46,780 nt of DNA from Candidatus Martarchaeota archaeon (GCA_023473425.1 JAMCYG010000019.1:1-46780), one strand, 5' to 3'. Counted from the stretch's first letter, positions 32,702-41,170 are shown. Notes: generated by a model not told the origin, from the letters alone. Program-made: numbers and translations.

Positions 32702-34681
32702 TCATCGCCTTAGTTTCCTGCTCCTGTAAGTGTGCACGCTGATTGCAATAGCTACTATTATTACCCCCAGCGTAATCGTAAATGTTACCGGGTCTATGAA
32801 CGTTACGGTCACGTTAGAACCATAACCTGCGGCAACCTGCTCCTTCATGTTGTTGTAGTAAAGATAGCCGCCAACATACCCGTAAGGTACGTCGGTGAAA
32901 GAAATAGATCCGTTCGGGCCGAGATAGCCACTGAATACCGTACCGTTCTCGAATGTCAGCATTGCACTCGCATTCACCCTCCCACCAAGCATGCTCCTAG
33001 CGTAGACACTTACATTATAAATCTGCGCATCGAACGGAATAACCGAAGGCCCTGTCACAGAGAAATTCTCATCCACAGAAACATTAATTCCCTTGTATTT
33101 GACATAGCGCAGCTCATACGTGCCTGGAAACATAAATGCCCCATCAACCGGAAGCGTATTTCCAGATACTTCCACATAGCTGGCATCTATACTGCTGCCA
33201 TGCGCATTGCGCGGGGCGAAGCTTACTAAATACTGTGTTCCAAAGGACGCAGAAAGTAGAACAGGCCCGCTTACAACAGTTGTGAAGTTGGCCGTGCTCA
33301 AGCCGTTGCTCCACTTCTCAAATGATATTCTTGAGTTATTAGAAATATATTTTGTATAATTGCTCAGTGTTATGTGCGCAGTGCTGCCGCTATTATACCA
33401 TCCATTCCCGCTGACAACCCCTCTAGAAGATGTTACGTTTACGAGGTACTGCTCAGTCCAAATCGCATTTATTGTCATAGGCGAATTCACGCTTATTGTT
33501 GATGTGCTGTTGATAGCTCCCGCAGCACTGTTCCATCCTGTAAACACCTCCCTCACTCCTATGCCCTCGCTCAGTATTTTTGGGTATGCGCTTAATGCAA
33601 GCGTGCTTCCATTATCATACCAACCACTGCCGCCTGCGACTCCGTATTCGCTGCTTACATTCACATAATACTGCTTCTGCCAATGCGCTGTTTCGGTTAT
33701 GTTGTCGGCCATAAGCACGCTCGAATTGTTGCGAGTGCCGCTGTACGAGCCATACCCTGTCCCTGACCATCCTACAAACATCTCTCGTACGGTATTATTT
33801 ATGTAGACATATTTTGGTGCGCTTATGTACGCTATGGCGCTGCCAGAATAGTTGTTGTTAGAGCTTATGTTGCCATAGTCAGATATGATTGCAAGCCTGT
33901 ATCCGATTGACCATAGCCTGCTCTGGTTGTTGAGCGGAATCCCGGAGCCGACCCTGAAAACATTTGTATAGCTGCCTACCTCCTCCACACCATACAGATT
34001 TGGCAATAGTGTGTCGCTTCCTTTACCGTATGATATGGTGGAATAGGCTACTGGCACTTGTATGAATTCCCCATTATCGAAATACTTAAGGTTCTTGAAC
34101 TCTACAGGGTTCATATATTGGGAGTTGTCGTACACTTCAGCTAGTTCTCCCAGAGCTGAAGGAGGGTTCGCCCCAGAATTCGCAGTGCCCATGTTAGCCG
34201 ACCCTATTTTCTGTCCGTTAAAGTAGAAGGACCATACGTCACCAGATGAATTCATGGAATACGTATTGAAGCTCCCATTCTGTCCAGCAGAGTCATTCGG
34301 CCCTATTCCTCCAAGGAAAGAACTCCCGTTATAGTTGCTAGGGAAATACTCCCAGAACCATGTCGGGATGCCTGCAGATATGTAGACAGAGCCGTTACAC
34401 CCGTTTAGATTGCAGTCTGTCGGATAATATCCACTCTGATTTTCCACTTCATATCCGACCTGCACGAATGCGCCGTTTGAAAGGGTCTCGCCTACCCAAA
34501 AACCAAAGGAGCCCACCGACGTGTTCTGATATACAGTCTCTATTGTCACTGCCGCTCCAGAGTTCTGCGAGGAATTATAGGTGCCAACCGCGCCGCTCTG
34601 AAACCAATACTGCGCACTGGGTATGCCTACGCATAGTGCGATCGACAGAACTGTAATCAGGGTTGCGTATAAAGCCTTCAT
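32702..34681 (-). CDS. Large surface protein with divergent InlB-B-type repeats and C-terminal TM anchor
   Basis: A 659-residue predicted exported protein: a signal peptide (ALYATLITVLSIALCVGIPSA), a beta-rich N-terminal domain of about 200 residues (FGFWVGETLSNGAFVQVGYE), then two to three tandem units of about 75 residues sharing a pattern (YLVNVTSSRGVVSGNGWY, YYVNVSSEYGVAGGSGWY, each ending near W-hydrophobic-x-Q/T-Q-Y), a folded stalk region and a final TM helix with the basic tail HTYRSRKLRR. The repeats resemble the divergent InlB B-repeat family. N-x-S/T sequons are abundant throughout, suiting AglB glycosylation. ATG 34681 is preferred over TTG 34687. No enzymatic motif was seen. Confidence 0.7.
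   Translation of the reverse strand: MKALYATLITVLSIALCVGIPSAQYWFQSGAVGTYNSSQNSGAAVTIETVYQNTSVGSFGFWVGETLSNGAFVQVGYEVENQSGYYPTDCNLNGCNGSVYISAGIPTWFWEYFPSNYNGSSFLGGIGPNDSAGQNGSFNTYSMNSSGDVWSFYFNGQKIGSANMGTANSGANPPSALGELAEVYDNSQYMNPVEFKNLKYFDNGEFIQVPVAYSTISYGKGSDTLLPNLYGVEEVGSYTNVFRVGSGIPLNNQSRLWSIGYRLAIISDYGNISSNNNYSGSAIAYISAPKYVYINNTVREMFVGWSGTGYGSYSGTRNNSSVLMADNITETAHWQKQYYVNVSSEYGVAGGSGWYDNGSTLALSAYPKILSEGIGVREVFTGWNSAAGAINSTSTISVNSPMTINAIWTEQYLVNVTSSRGVVSGNGWYNSGSTAHITLSNYTKYISNNSRISFEKWSNGLSTANFTTVVSGPVLLSASFGTQYLVSFAPRNAHGSSIDASYVEVSGNTLPVDGAFMFPGTYELRYVKYKGINVSVDENFSVTGPSVIPFDAQIYNVSVYARSMLGGRVNASAMLTFENGTVFSGYLGPNGSISFTDVPYGYVGGYLYYNNMKEQVAAGYGSNVTVTFIDPVTFTITLGVIIVAIAISVHTYRSRKLRR
33230..33800 (-). 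repeat. Coding repeats in the surface protein
   Basis: Two clear units and one partial unit of about 70-80 codons encode the motif aromatic-Y-V/L-V-N-V-x-S-x-x-G-V-x-x-G-x-G-W-Y-x-x-G-S-T. The units are divergent at the residue level and more so in DNA, so they are old duplications rather than recent ones. The boundaries are approximate. Confidence 0.6.
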
Positions 34682-34718
34682 CAACAACAGTCCTACAGTC
34701 AGTAAGCTCAGTTAAAAC

Positions 34719-35483
34719 TTATATTCTTTCATATCTGAGTCCGATTGCGTCGAGCACATCGATTACTTTCTTCCTTTCATCAGCCTTGATACTTTTCCAC
34801 TCTATTGCCGCGAACTCTGGCATTGTAGTTGACATACTGACTGCTTTGTTGAGCATATCGGTATTGGCTACATTGTACCTCGACATTATGTACGAGAATG
34901 CTACTCCATTATTGAGCGCCATGCGCGTGAACTTTTCAGGATAATGCGTCCCGCCTATGCCTATCGCAACCTTCGGTATTGGCTGGTTAACCTCAGTTAT
35001 GGCCCTTCGTATTGACTTGGCAAGCACGCTTGCATAATCTTTGTTCTTCAGTGCAGCCTCATTGCCTCCTACTTCGACAAATAGGCAAGGCTTCTCTATT
35101 AGTGGGCCGTGATGCGTCGCCTCGTACGTGACGGCTACACCTTCATACCTGTTTTCCTTCTTTATCACATTCAGAAGCTTCCACATCGCTATTGGGTCAG
35201 ATCTGCACAATGCCTTTGGCTTGCCTCCCAGATCTGCGCTTTCACCCCAGTTGCCGCACGAATGCACAGTGAATGAGGTCACTCCTTTGGCGCTCGAGTG
35301 TTTGCTTATGAACATGACCAGCTCCGCTTTTGGGAGCTCGCTCTCGGTTGCATATATCGGTGCCTCGCTAAGCTGCACAATCTTGAACTTGTCGACGTGT
35401 GTTGCTTCGAGTAGATAAGGCTCCAGCAAATCAACAGTATTGTGGCCTACAGGATCCCCATCGTAATAGGCTAGTAGTATCAT
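34719..35483 (-). CDS. dtdA: D-aminoacyl-tRNA deacylase (archaeal DtdA/GEK1 type)
   Basis: A 254-residue DTD2-type enzyme that removes D-amino acids mischarged onto tRNA. Signature segments are SKHSSAKGVTSFTVHSCGNW, VTYEATHHGPLIEKPCLFVE and IGIGGTHYPEKFTRMAL, which carry the conserved histidines. Length is at the short end but complete. It is divergent from nuoA, with TTTTATAATAATT between them as a shared promoter candidate. The surface protein gene follows 37 nt downstream on the same strand. Confidence 0.96.
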   Translation of the reverse strand: MILLAYYDGDPVGHNTVDLLEPYLLEATHVDKFKIVQLSEAPIYATESELPKAELVMFISKHSSAKGVTSFTVHSCGNWGESADLGGKPKALCRSDPIAMWKLLNVIKKENRYEGVAVTYEATHHGPLIEKPCLFVEVGGNEAALKNKDYASVLAKSIRRAITEVNQPIPKVAIGIGGTHYPEKFTRMALNNGVAFSYIMSRYNVANTDMLNKAVSMSTTMPEFAAIEWKSIKADERKKVIDVLDAIGLRYERI

Positions 35484-35502
35484 GATTCATCATTACCTTT
35501 CG

Positions 35503-35515
35503 GTTTTATAATAAT
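35503..35515. promoter_or_regulatory. Shared AT element between divergent dtdA and nuoA
   Basis: TTTTATAATAATT lies 37-49 nt before the nuoA ATG and 20-32 nt before the dtdA ATG. The nuoA side has a GGTGCGGTAG ribosome-binding region; the dtdA side has GGTAATGATG. The position suits a promoter for both genes, but which strand it serves is not determined. Confidence 0.4.
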
Positions 35516-35551
35516 TACATGCAATTGCCATATTGCTGATGGTGCGGTAGC

Positions 35552-35908
35552 ATGCTGTACAATTACATAGCGTTGTTATTCTTCCTACTATTTGGCATCG
35601 GATTTCCAGCAGCCTTGCTACTTGGGGCTAAAATTATAGGCAGGAAGCCGGTCGGCAATCCTGTGAAGAATGCGCCCTATGAGAGTGGCGAGGTCACTAT
35701 CGGCAGCAGTATGGATGTAGATAACGAGTACCTTCCTTATTATATGCTCTTTCTACCATTTGAGCTTATAGTTGCCGTACTGATAATATGGTCGACAGTA
35801 TCCAACAAAGCCAGCTTCGGCACAGGTATTATGGTAATAGCATTAGCAATAGCTGCAATGGCGATTTCTCTGATCGGATACAAAATAGCTAGTGATAAGC
35901 ATGTCTGA
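35552..35908 (+). CDS. nuoA: NADH-quinone oxidoreductase subunit A
   Basis: A 118-residue membrane subunit with three hydrophobic helices (about residues 4-27, 62-84 and 90-111). The loop KNAPYESGEVTIGSS and the following PYYMLFLPFELIVAVL match NuoA/FpoA. It couples the peripheral arm to the membrane arm of complex I. It overlaps the start of nuoB and is the first gene of a four-gene nuo run. Confidence 0.93.
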   Translation: MLYNYIALLFFLLFGIGFPAALLLGAKIIGRKPVGNPVKNAPYESGEVTIGSSMDVDNEYLPYYMLFLPFELIVAVLIIWSTVSNKASFGTGIMVIALAIAAMAISLIGYKIASDKHV

Positions 35909-36533
35909 CGCGCCATATTCCAAAGAGGAATTCCTCAATGCAGAAAAAGAGATGAGCGCTATAACCGCGCAGTCGCTCAAAAGTTACAAAGTCCCCCCAA
36001 ATGCGCTTTTTACCAGGCTAAGCGATGTCACCAAAATGCTTTCAAAGAACATAATCAAATGGGGAAGGTCCAATTCGCTTTGGCCGGCACAATTCGGGCT
36101 CGCATGCTGCGGCATAGAGCTAATGGCATTCGGCGCATCGGGTGTTGATGCAGAAAGGAAAGGATACCTGCTTTTCAGGTCCACTCCAAGGCAGAATGAT
36201 GTGATGATAGTAGCAGGTTGGGTAACAAAATCGATGGTGCCGAGAGTGAAGAGGTTCTATGACCAGATGGCAACGCCAAAATATGTGATTGCGTATGGAG
36301 AATGTGCAACATCTGGCGGCCCCTGGTGGGAAAGCTACAATATAATACAAGGTATAGATCAGGTGCTGCCGGTAGATGTCTATGTGGTGGGCTGCCCGCC
36401 GCAGCCGGAGAACCTGTTCGCCGCGATGATGAAACTACAGGATAAAGTAGGTGGTAAAACTGTCGGAGATAGAGAGAGAAGCGTTGCTGAAGAAATTGGG
36501 AGAGCTGAAGGCGAAGGGGTACAGCTACCTTAA
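35901..36533 (+). CDS. nuoB: NADH-quinone oxidoreductase subunit B
   Basis: A 210-residue subunit holding the N2 [4Fe-4S] cluster. The four ligands are visible in GLACCGIELM, YGECATSGGPWW and VVGCPPQPENL. The ATG at 35901 overlaps the nuoA stop by eight bases and is preceded by GTGAT. The C-terminal ~25 residues are hydrophilic and their coding sequence overlaps the start of nuoC by 83 nt. Confidence 0.96.
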   Translation: MSDAPYSKEEFLNAEKEMSAITAQSLKSYKVPPNALFTRLSDVTKMLSKNIIKWGRSNSLWPAQFGLACCGIELMAFGASGVDAERKGYLLFRSTPRQNDVMIVAGWVTKSMVPRVKRFYDQMATPKYVIAYGECATSGGPWWESYNIIQGIDQVLPVDVYVVGCPPQPENLFAAMMKLQDKVGGKTVGDRERSVAEEIGRAEGEGVQLP

Positions 36534-36831
36534 GAAGATAACCGCGGTCGACTATCCTGACCGCTTTGAGGTCATATACATACTCCACAACCTACAGGCC
36601 AATGATGAGAGCATAATCAGCGTTAAGCTTCCCCATGATAAGCCATCAATAGAAAGTGTTATCGGCATATTCAAATCTGCTGACTGGTATGAGAGGGAAA
36701 TGTACGAGATGTTCGGCATAGAAGTTACTGGCAGGGTGGTAAAGAGGCTGCTGCTCGAAGAATGGAACAGCGGTGAATATCCTCTTAGGAAGGACTTCGA
36801 ATGGGGCAAGGAATACAAGAAGGCGGCTTAA
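36451..36831 (+). CDS. nuoC: NADH-quinone oxidoreductase subunit C (short)
   Basis: A 126-residue 30-kDa-type subunit of complex I. The core ITAVDYPDRFEVIYILHNL and the signature WYEREMYEMFGIEVTGRV, with YPLRKDFEW near the end, identify it. It is shorter than most homologues (150-200). The frame opens with a GTG at 36451 lying inside nuoB, behind AAGTAG; a later TTG start cannot be excluded. Its stop overlaps the nuoD start (TAATG). Confidence 0.92.
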   Translation: MVKLSEIEREALLKKLGELKAKGYSYLKKITAVDYPDRFEVIYILHNLQANDESIISVKLPHDKPSIESVIGIFKSADWYEREMYEMFGIEVTGRVVKRLLLEEWNSGEYPLRKDFEWGKEYKKAA

Positions 36832-37928
36832 TGTCAATAATGAGAATAAATGTTGGTCCCATACATCCCAGCACCCACGGAGTGCTTAGGCTCGTAGTGG
36901 ATGTCGATGGTGATACTGTGAAGGACGTAGAGCCGCATATAGGCTTCCTTCATAGAGGCGTCGAGAAGCTTATGGAGAACAGAATGTATATGCAGAGCCC
37001 TTCATATACCGAGAAGCTGGACTATGTAGCATCTTTCTGCTGGGACGACCTGTATGTTTCTACTGTAGAACTAGCTGTGGGGAATGAGGTAAAAGAGGCG
37101 GCACAGGTAGCTAGGGTGGTAATGCTTGAATTTCAGAGAATAGCCAGCCACCTGATATGGCTAGGAACGCAGTGCAACGAGCTAGGACAGATGTTTACTA
37201 TGTTTATGTGGTGCATGAGGGAGAGGCAGGAAATCCTCAAGTTCATGGAAGATGTTTCCGGCACCAGGATGTTTTATGTCAACCTTAGGCTAGGCGGCTT
37301 CAACAAGCAGCTGCCAAGCGACTTCGTTGACAGGGCATACAAGCTCACAGACTATCTCGAGAGCAACTTCTTGAAGTATCCCGAAGTGACAGAAAGCAAC
37401 CCTATATTCATGGAGAGAATGAAGGGCGCAGGAATTCTAGATAGGGAAACGGCCATAGAGTATGGCGTGTCAGGCCCAGTTCTAAGGGGCTCTGGCGTAG
37501 AATATGATATCAGGAAAAAGATGCCTTATTACATATATGACAAGATCAAGTTCGATATACCGACAGGATCCAAGGGCGACAACTTCGATAGGTACAGGGT
37601 AAGATACCGCGAAATGCTGGAAAGCATAAGGATAATAAGGCAGGCATTGGAAATGATGCCGAAGAATCCCGATGTGATGGGTCTGCCAATCAAACTGATA
37701 GGTCCATCTGCGAAGCCAGATATAGTGGTGAATCACAGGGAGCTGCCGAAGGGTGAGGGTATTATCTACATGGTCCCGGACAAGCAAAAGCCATATAGGA
37801 TATCCCTCAGGTCGCCGACATTCATTAATCTATCTGTGCTACCAAAGATAGCACAAGGTGCGAAGTTCGCAGACCTTGTCGTAATATCCGGTTCTCTTGA
37901 CCTCGTTATGGGAGAGATAGACAGATAG
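36831..37928 (+). CDS. nuoD: NADH-quinone oxidoreductase subunit D
   Basis: A 365-residue 49-kDa-type subunit that forms the quinone-binding site with NuoB. It begins MSIMRINVGPIHPSTHGVLRL, with VEPHIGFLHRGVEKLMENR, and ends GSLDLVMGEIDR, as in the family. The CxxC motifs that bind NiFe in related hydrogenases are absent, so this is a complex I or Fpo-type subunit and not a hydrogenase. ATG 36831 overlaps the nuoC stop. No nuoH-N or nuoEFG follow; the run ends here. Confidence 0.97.
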   Translation: MSIMRINVGPIHPSTHGVLRLVVDVDGDTVKDVEPHIGFLHRGVEKLMENRMYMQSPSYTEKLDYVASFCWDDLYVSTVELAVGNEVKEAAQVARVVMLEFQRIASHLIWLGTQCNELGQMFTMFMWCMRERQEILKFMEDVSGTRMFYVNLRLGGFNKQLPSDFVDRAYKLTDYLESNFLKYPEVTESNPIFMERMKGAGILDRETAIEYGVSGPVLRGSGVEYDIRKKMPYYIYDKIKFDIPTGSKGDNFDRYRVRYREMLESIRIIRQALEMMPKNPDVMGLPIKLIGPSAKPDIVVNHRELPKGEGIIYMVPDKQKPYRISLRSPTFINLSVLPKIAQGAKFADLVVISGSLDLVMGEIDR

Positions 37929-37983
37929 GCCCGATGGCAAGCATTTTAAGCGGTCGGGACAAATAATATATGAAAGTGATAGC

Positions 37984-38346
37984 ATGGAGCAAGAAGAGCT
38001 CAACAAGATGGCTGGCGAATACCAGGTAGTACAGGAACAGCTTCAATCCATATCTATACAGAAGGAGCAGTTCAAGATGAGGCAGGTGGAGTACAAAGAG
38101 GCTCTGGAAGAAGCTGAGAAAGCCAGCGGCACAATATACAAGAGCGTCGGCGGCTTCTTCATAGAAGTGCCAAAGGCTGATGCTATAAAAGATATAAAGG
38201 ACAAGCAGGAGTTCACCGAGATGCGCCTCAAGTCCATAGAAAAGCAGTACTCTGAGCTTACAGCAAAGGAGAAGGATATGAGGGCGAAGCTGTCTAGCGC
38301 TATAGGCGAGGCGCAGAACGGGCAGGCAGCAGTGCATGGGGAATGA
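37984..38346 (+). CDS. pfdB: Prefoldin subunit beta
   Basis: A 120-residue chaperone subunit with two long coiled-coil helices (about residues 3-50 and 75-110) linked by a beta hairpin (GTIYKSVGGFFIEVPK). Prefoldin is an alpha2beta4 hexamer that passes unfolded proteins to the thermosome. GTGAT lies 4 nt before the ATG. The stop overlaps the next gene (ATGA), implying coupling with the DHH gene. Confidence 0.93.
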   Translation: MEQEELNKMAGEYQVVQEQLQSISIQKEQFKMRQVEYKEALEEAEKASGTIYKSVGGFFIEVPKADAIKDIKDKQEFTEMRLKSIEKQYSELTAKEKDMRAKLSSAIGEAQNGQAAVHGE

Positions 38347-39350
38347 ACAGCATAGGCCTTAAGGAAGCGGCATCCATTCTTGCCAGTGCGGCAGACAAGA
38401 AAGTGCTGATAACCTTCCATTCGATCGGCGATACCGACTCCGTCGCCTCAGCCATAATACTCTCAAAGATCCTGAAGAACAGCATGATAGCCGCCCCGGA
38501 CTCAATAACCCGAAATGCAGCCAACACTCTCGAAAAGCTGGGCTACGGCAGCAAGTTCGAAAAGTCTTTCATTGGCGATGCCAAGCTAGTGTTGCTGGTA
38601 GACGTGAACAACTTTGAGGGGTGCGGCCCGTTTGAGGGCAGTCTGAAGGAGTTTAAACATGATATACTGATAATAGACCATCATGCGCGCAGCGAAATAC
38701 CAAATAAATCAGTGTTCTCTTTCAATGATGAGAGCTACAACTCTACATCCAGCATGGTGTACGAAATTGTGAAGGAAATGGAGGTAGAGATATCCATTCG
38801 CGAGTCTAAACTGCTGGCTCTCGGCATAATATCAGACTCTGCTGGATTCAAGAATGCATCCTATCAGACGTTCTATCAGCTTGCAGAGCTGTTTCAACAA
38901 GCCGGCACCAGCTACATAGACCTGCAGGAAGAGTTCTACAAAGAGCCCAATCCAGAGCATAGGCTAGGCATAATATCTGATCTGTGCCACTCGAAATCGC
39001 AAGTGCTGAAAGAATTATTGTTCGTATATGGTCATGCGCATGAACATGCAAGTGACGTTGCAGACGCAGCGATAAACATCGGCGCTGATGCTTCCATATT
39101 CTATTCAGAAAATGAGTCTGGAATAGCTGTATCATCTAGGCTGAGGCCGACACTTGATGAAAAGTACTCATTGCACCTCGGCATCATAATGAAGGAGTGC
39201 GCTAATATCATAGGGGGCACAGGCGGCGGGCATCCATGTGCTGCAGGCGCATATGGCCCAAGCAAGGAAAATGCAGAGAAGTTCGTCATGGAACTGGTAA
39301 AGCGAATATCAAATAGGGTGTCAGAAAGCAATGCCAAGGCGGTGAAATGA
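38343..39350 (+). CDS. DHH-family phosphoesterase
   Basis: A 335-residue two-domain phosphoesterase. Motif I is HSIGDTDSVASA (usually H-x-x-x-D-G-D), motif III is IIDHHARSE and the DHHA1 domain shows GGTGGGHPCAAGA. The motif I glycine between the two aspartates is replaced by threonine (DTD). Relatives hydrolyse nanoRNA or pAp; the substrate here is unknown. It is translationally coupled to pfdB (ATGA overlap) and followed by the Mre11-like gene with a four-base ATGA overlap. In other archaea a DHH gene commonly follows pfdB. Confidence 0.88.
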   Translation: MNSIGLKEAASILASAADKKVLITFHSIGDTDSVASAIILSKILKNSMIAAPDSITRNAANTLEKLGYGSKFEKSFIGDAKLVLLVDVNNFEGCGPFEGSLKEFKHDILIIDHHARSEIPNKSVFSFNDESYNSTSSMVYEIVKEMEVEISIRESKLLALGIISDSAGFKNASYQTFYQLAELFQQAGTSYIDLQEEFYKEPNPEHRLGIISDLCHSKSQVLKELLFVYGHAHEHASDVADAAINIGADASIFYSENESGIAVSSRLRPTLDEKYSLHLGIIMKECANIIGGTGGGHPCAAGAYGPSKENAEKFVMELVKRISNRVSESNAKAVK

Positions 39351-40570
39351 AGATAGCGATAGTATCAGATATGCATTTCGGGTACGAAAGGTTCTATGAA
39401 GACTCATTCACCCAAGCAGAAAAGGCTCTCACAATGGCAAGCGGCATGGCTGACGCAATACTGATACCTGGAGATGTGTTTGACAAGAGATTTCCGAAGC
39501 CGGATGTCCTAGCAAAGGGCCTGAGAATATTCAAATCGCTTTCTGAGAGGAATTGGACTGCCAAAGTCACGGCATATAGAAACCTACTGAACCCAAGCGA
39601 GAGAAATCATACTAATATACCTGTAGTTGCAGTGTCTGGGACGCATGAAAGGGTGGCGGAAGGCAAAGAAAATGCTCTCATGCTGCTCAGCATTGCCGGT
39701 CTTTTAGTTGACACGAGCGAGTCGATTACCGTAATAGAGAAAGATGGCGAGAAGGTTGCTGTGTTTGGCCTGGGTGGGACTTCTGAGGAAAGAGTTAAAC
39801 CTCTTCTAGAGAAGCTAGCCCCGAAGCCTGTAAGCGGGGCATTCAACATATTCATGTTTCATCAGTCTACGTACGAGCTCCTTCCGTTCAATGACGAGTT
39901 CATACACGAAAATGAGCTGCCGGATGGGTTTGACTTATATATAGACGGCCACATACACAGTAAAGTAGAGCGGACAGTCCACGGGAAGCCCTTCCTAATA
40001 CCTGGCAGTACGGTGCTCACCCAGCTCAAAGATGGTGAGCAGGATTCTAAGGGGTTCATTCTGTTCGACACCTCTACACATAAGCATGAGTTCATCCCAA
40101 TAGGTTCGAGGAAGCTGTATGTTAAGACGCTCAAACTAGAAGGTGCTAAGCCGAAGGATATAGAAGAAGGGTGTGAGCGTGAGATGGAGAGCGTGCTTAG
40201 GGAGTCAGCAGAGAAGCCCATAGTAAGAATACTGCTTGAGGGGACTATGGCCAATGGGTTCACAATCGTGGATATGCCTGTAAGGCAGGTATTGCAGAGA
40301 TATGCAGCTAAGGCATACATAAGCATAGACTCTAGCGGCATGGAAAGCGCAGAATTAGATAAGGCGATAACAGACGTCAGATCCAGCAGAGCAGGTAATA
40401 GGTCTGTAAAAGAGCTTGGCATGAACACTCTTTCGGCGAAACTAAAAGAGCAGAAGTTTACTGGGGGCATCGATGCAGCAGCGCTATTCAACATGCTTTC
40501 AGAGGAAGGTGCAAAGGACTCTGTTATAAAGAAAGTGCTTGCCATGCTGCTCGATAGCGACAACGCTTGA
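39347..40570 (+). CDS. mre11: Mre11-like DNA repair nuclease
   Basis: A 407-residue calcineurin-like phosphoesterase of the Mre11/SbcD group. The metal-binding motifs are DMHFGYE, PGDVFDKR, SGTHERVA, FMFHQS and DGHIHSK. The third motif is normally GNHD/E; here the asparagine is threonine. A capping region and a helical C-terminus follow. Mre11 with Rad50 processes double-strand break ends, but Rad50, HerA and NurA are absent from this window. The gene overlaps the DHH gene by four bases and converges on VKOR copy 2. Confidence 0.82.
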   Translation: MKIAIVSDMHFGYERFYEDSFTQAEKALTMASGMADAILIPGDVFDKRFPKPDVLAKGLRIFKSLSERNWTAKVTAYRNLLNPSERNHTNIPVVAVSGTHERVAEGKENALMLLSIAGLLVDTSESITVIEKDGEKVAVFGLGGTSEERVKPLLEKLAPKPVSGAFNIFMFHQSTYELLPFNDEFIHENELPDGFDLYIDGHIHSKVERTVHGKPFLIPGSTVLTQLKDGEQDSKGFILFDTSTHKHEFIPIGSRKLYVKTLKLEGAKPKDIEEGCEREMESVLRESAEKPIVRILLEGTMANGFTIVDMPVRQVLQRYAAKAYISIDSSGMESAELDKAITDVRSSRAGNRSVKELGMNTLSAKLKEQKFTGGIDAAALFNMLSEEGAKDSVIKKVLAMLLDSDNA

Positions 40571-40575
40571 TATGG

Positions 40576-41079
40576 CTACTGGTTCTGCCCAAATAGAGAT
40601 GTGCGTATCCTTGCGTTCTTCGAGAAGACTAGGTAGCTTATTATTCCAAAGTCTACCAGTATTGCACCGTGCATTATCGTGCAATATACACATATGCTAT
40701 GGATAACAAAGAACTCCATATAAACTAAGTACGGCACTATCATCAGGCCTATAAACCTCCAAGCAAACAAGCCCTTGAACACCGCCCTTGCCGGCCTGTC
40801 GGCTATAGTGACCAACGCTATTACTAGGAATATGTTCACGATAAACCAGAAGACCGCAAGGAAGTCCAGCGATATGTTGAACCCAAATATGCTTATGTTC
40901 GAGTACGGCGATAGCAGGACTTTGGCGCAGTTTATCTGCATCCCACTAACGTTGCCTAGCTGGCACAATGGCGGCAGAGTATGGGCAATATCCAACTCGT
41001 ATAGTACCATCGCAGAAGAGATTATCCCTATTATTGACATGGCTATAAGAATGCAAAAGTCCTTCCTGCTGCAGCGCAC
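40576..41079 (-). CDS. VKOR family membrane protein, copy 2
   Basis: A 167-residue membrane protein with four or five hydrophobic helices. C39 and C51 (LCQLGNVSGMQINC) and the C130/C133 pair (SICVYC) reproduce the VKOR cysteine pattern, with a SPYSNISIFGFNIS loop similar to the family. It is more divergent than copy 1 and also has an N-terminal C3/C9 pair. Start GTG 41079 is the first standard start after a stop; the open frame before it encodes a Lys/Glu-rich stretch without a start codon. No partner oxidoreductase lies nearby. Confidence 0.82.
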   Translation of the reverse strand: MRCSRKDFCILIAMSIIGIISSAMVLYELDIAHTLPPLCQLGNVSGMQINCAKVLLSPYSNISIFGFNISLDFLAVFWFIVNIFLVIALVTIADRPARAVFKGLFAWRFIGLMIVPYLVYMEFFVIHSICVYCTIMHGAILVDFGIISYLVFSKNARIRTSLFGQNQ

Positions 41080-41170
41080 GCAATCGCCCTTAAACTTTTC
41101 TTTTTCAGCGCCAAAGTAATAGAAATATTCTCCAAACAGTATATTAAATCATAAACTATACAGCAGGCAA

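Noticed and set aside
36831-37928. NuoD as a membrane-bound NiFe hydrogenase large subunit
   Set aside because: The N- and C-terminal CxxC motifs needed to bind NiFe are absent, and the ends match NuoD.
39862-40563. A 233-codon frame antisense to the Mre11-like gene
   Set aside because: Ser-rich shadow of a well-supported gene with no start signals or motifs.
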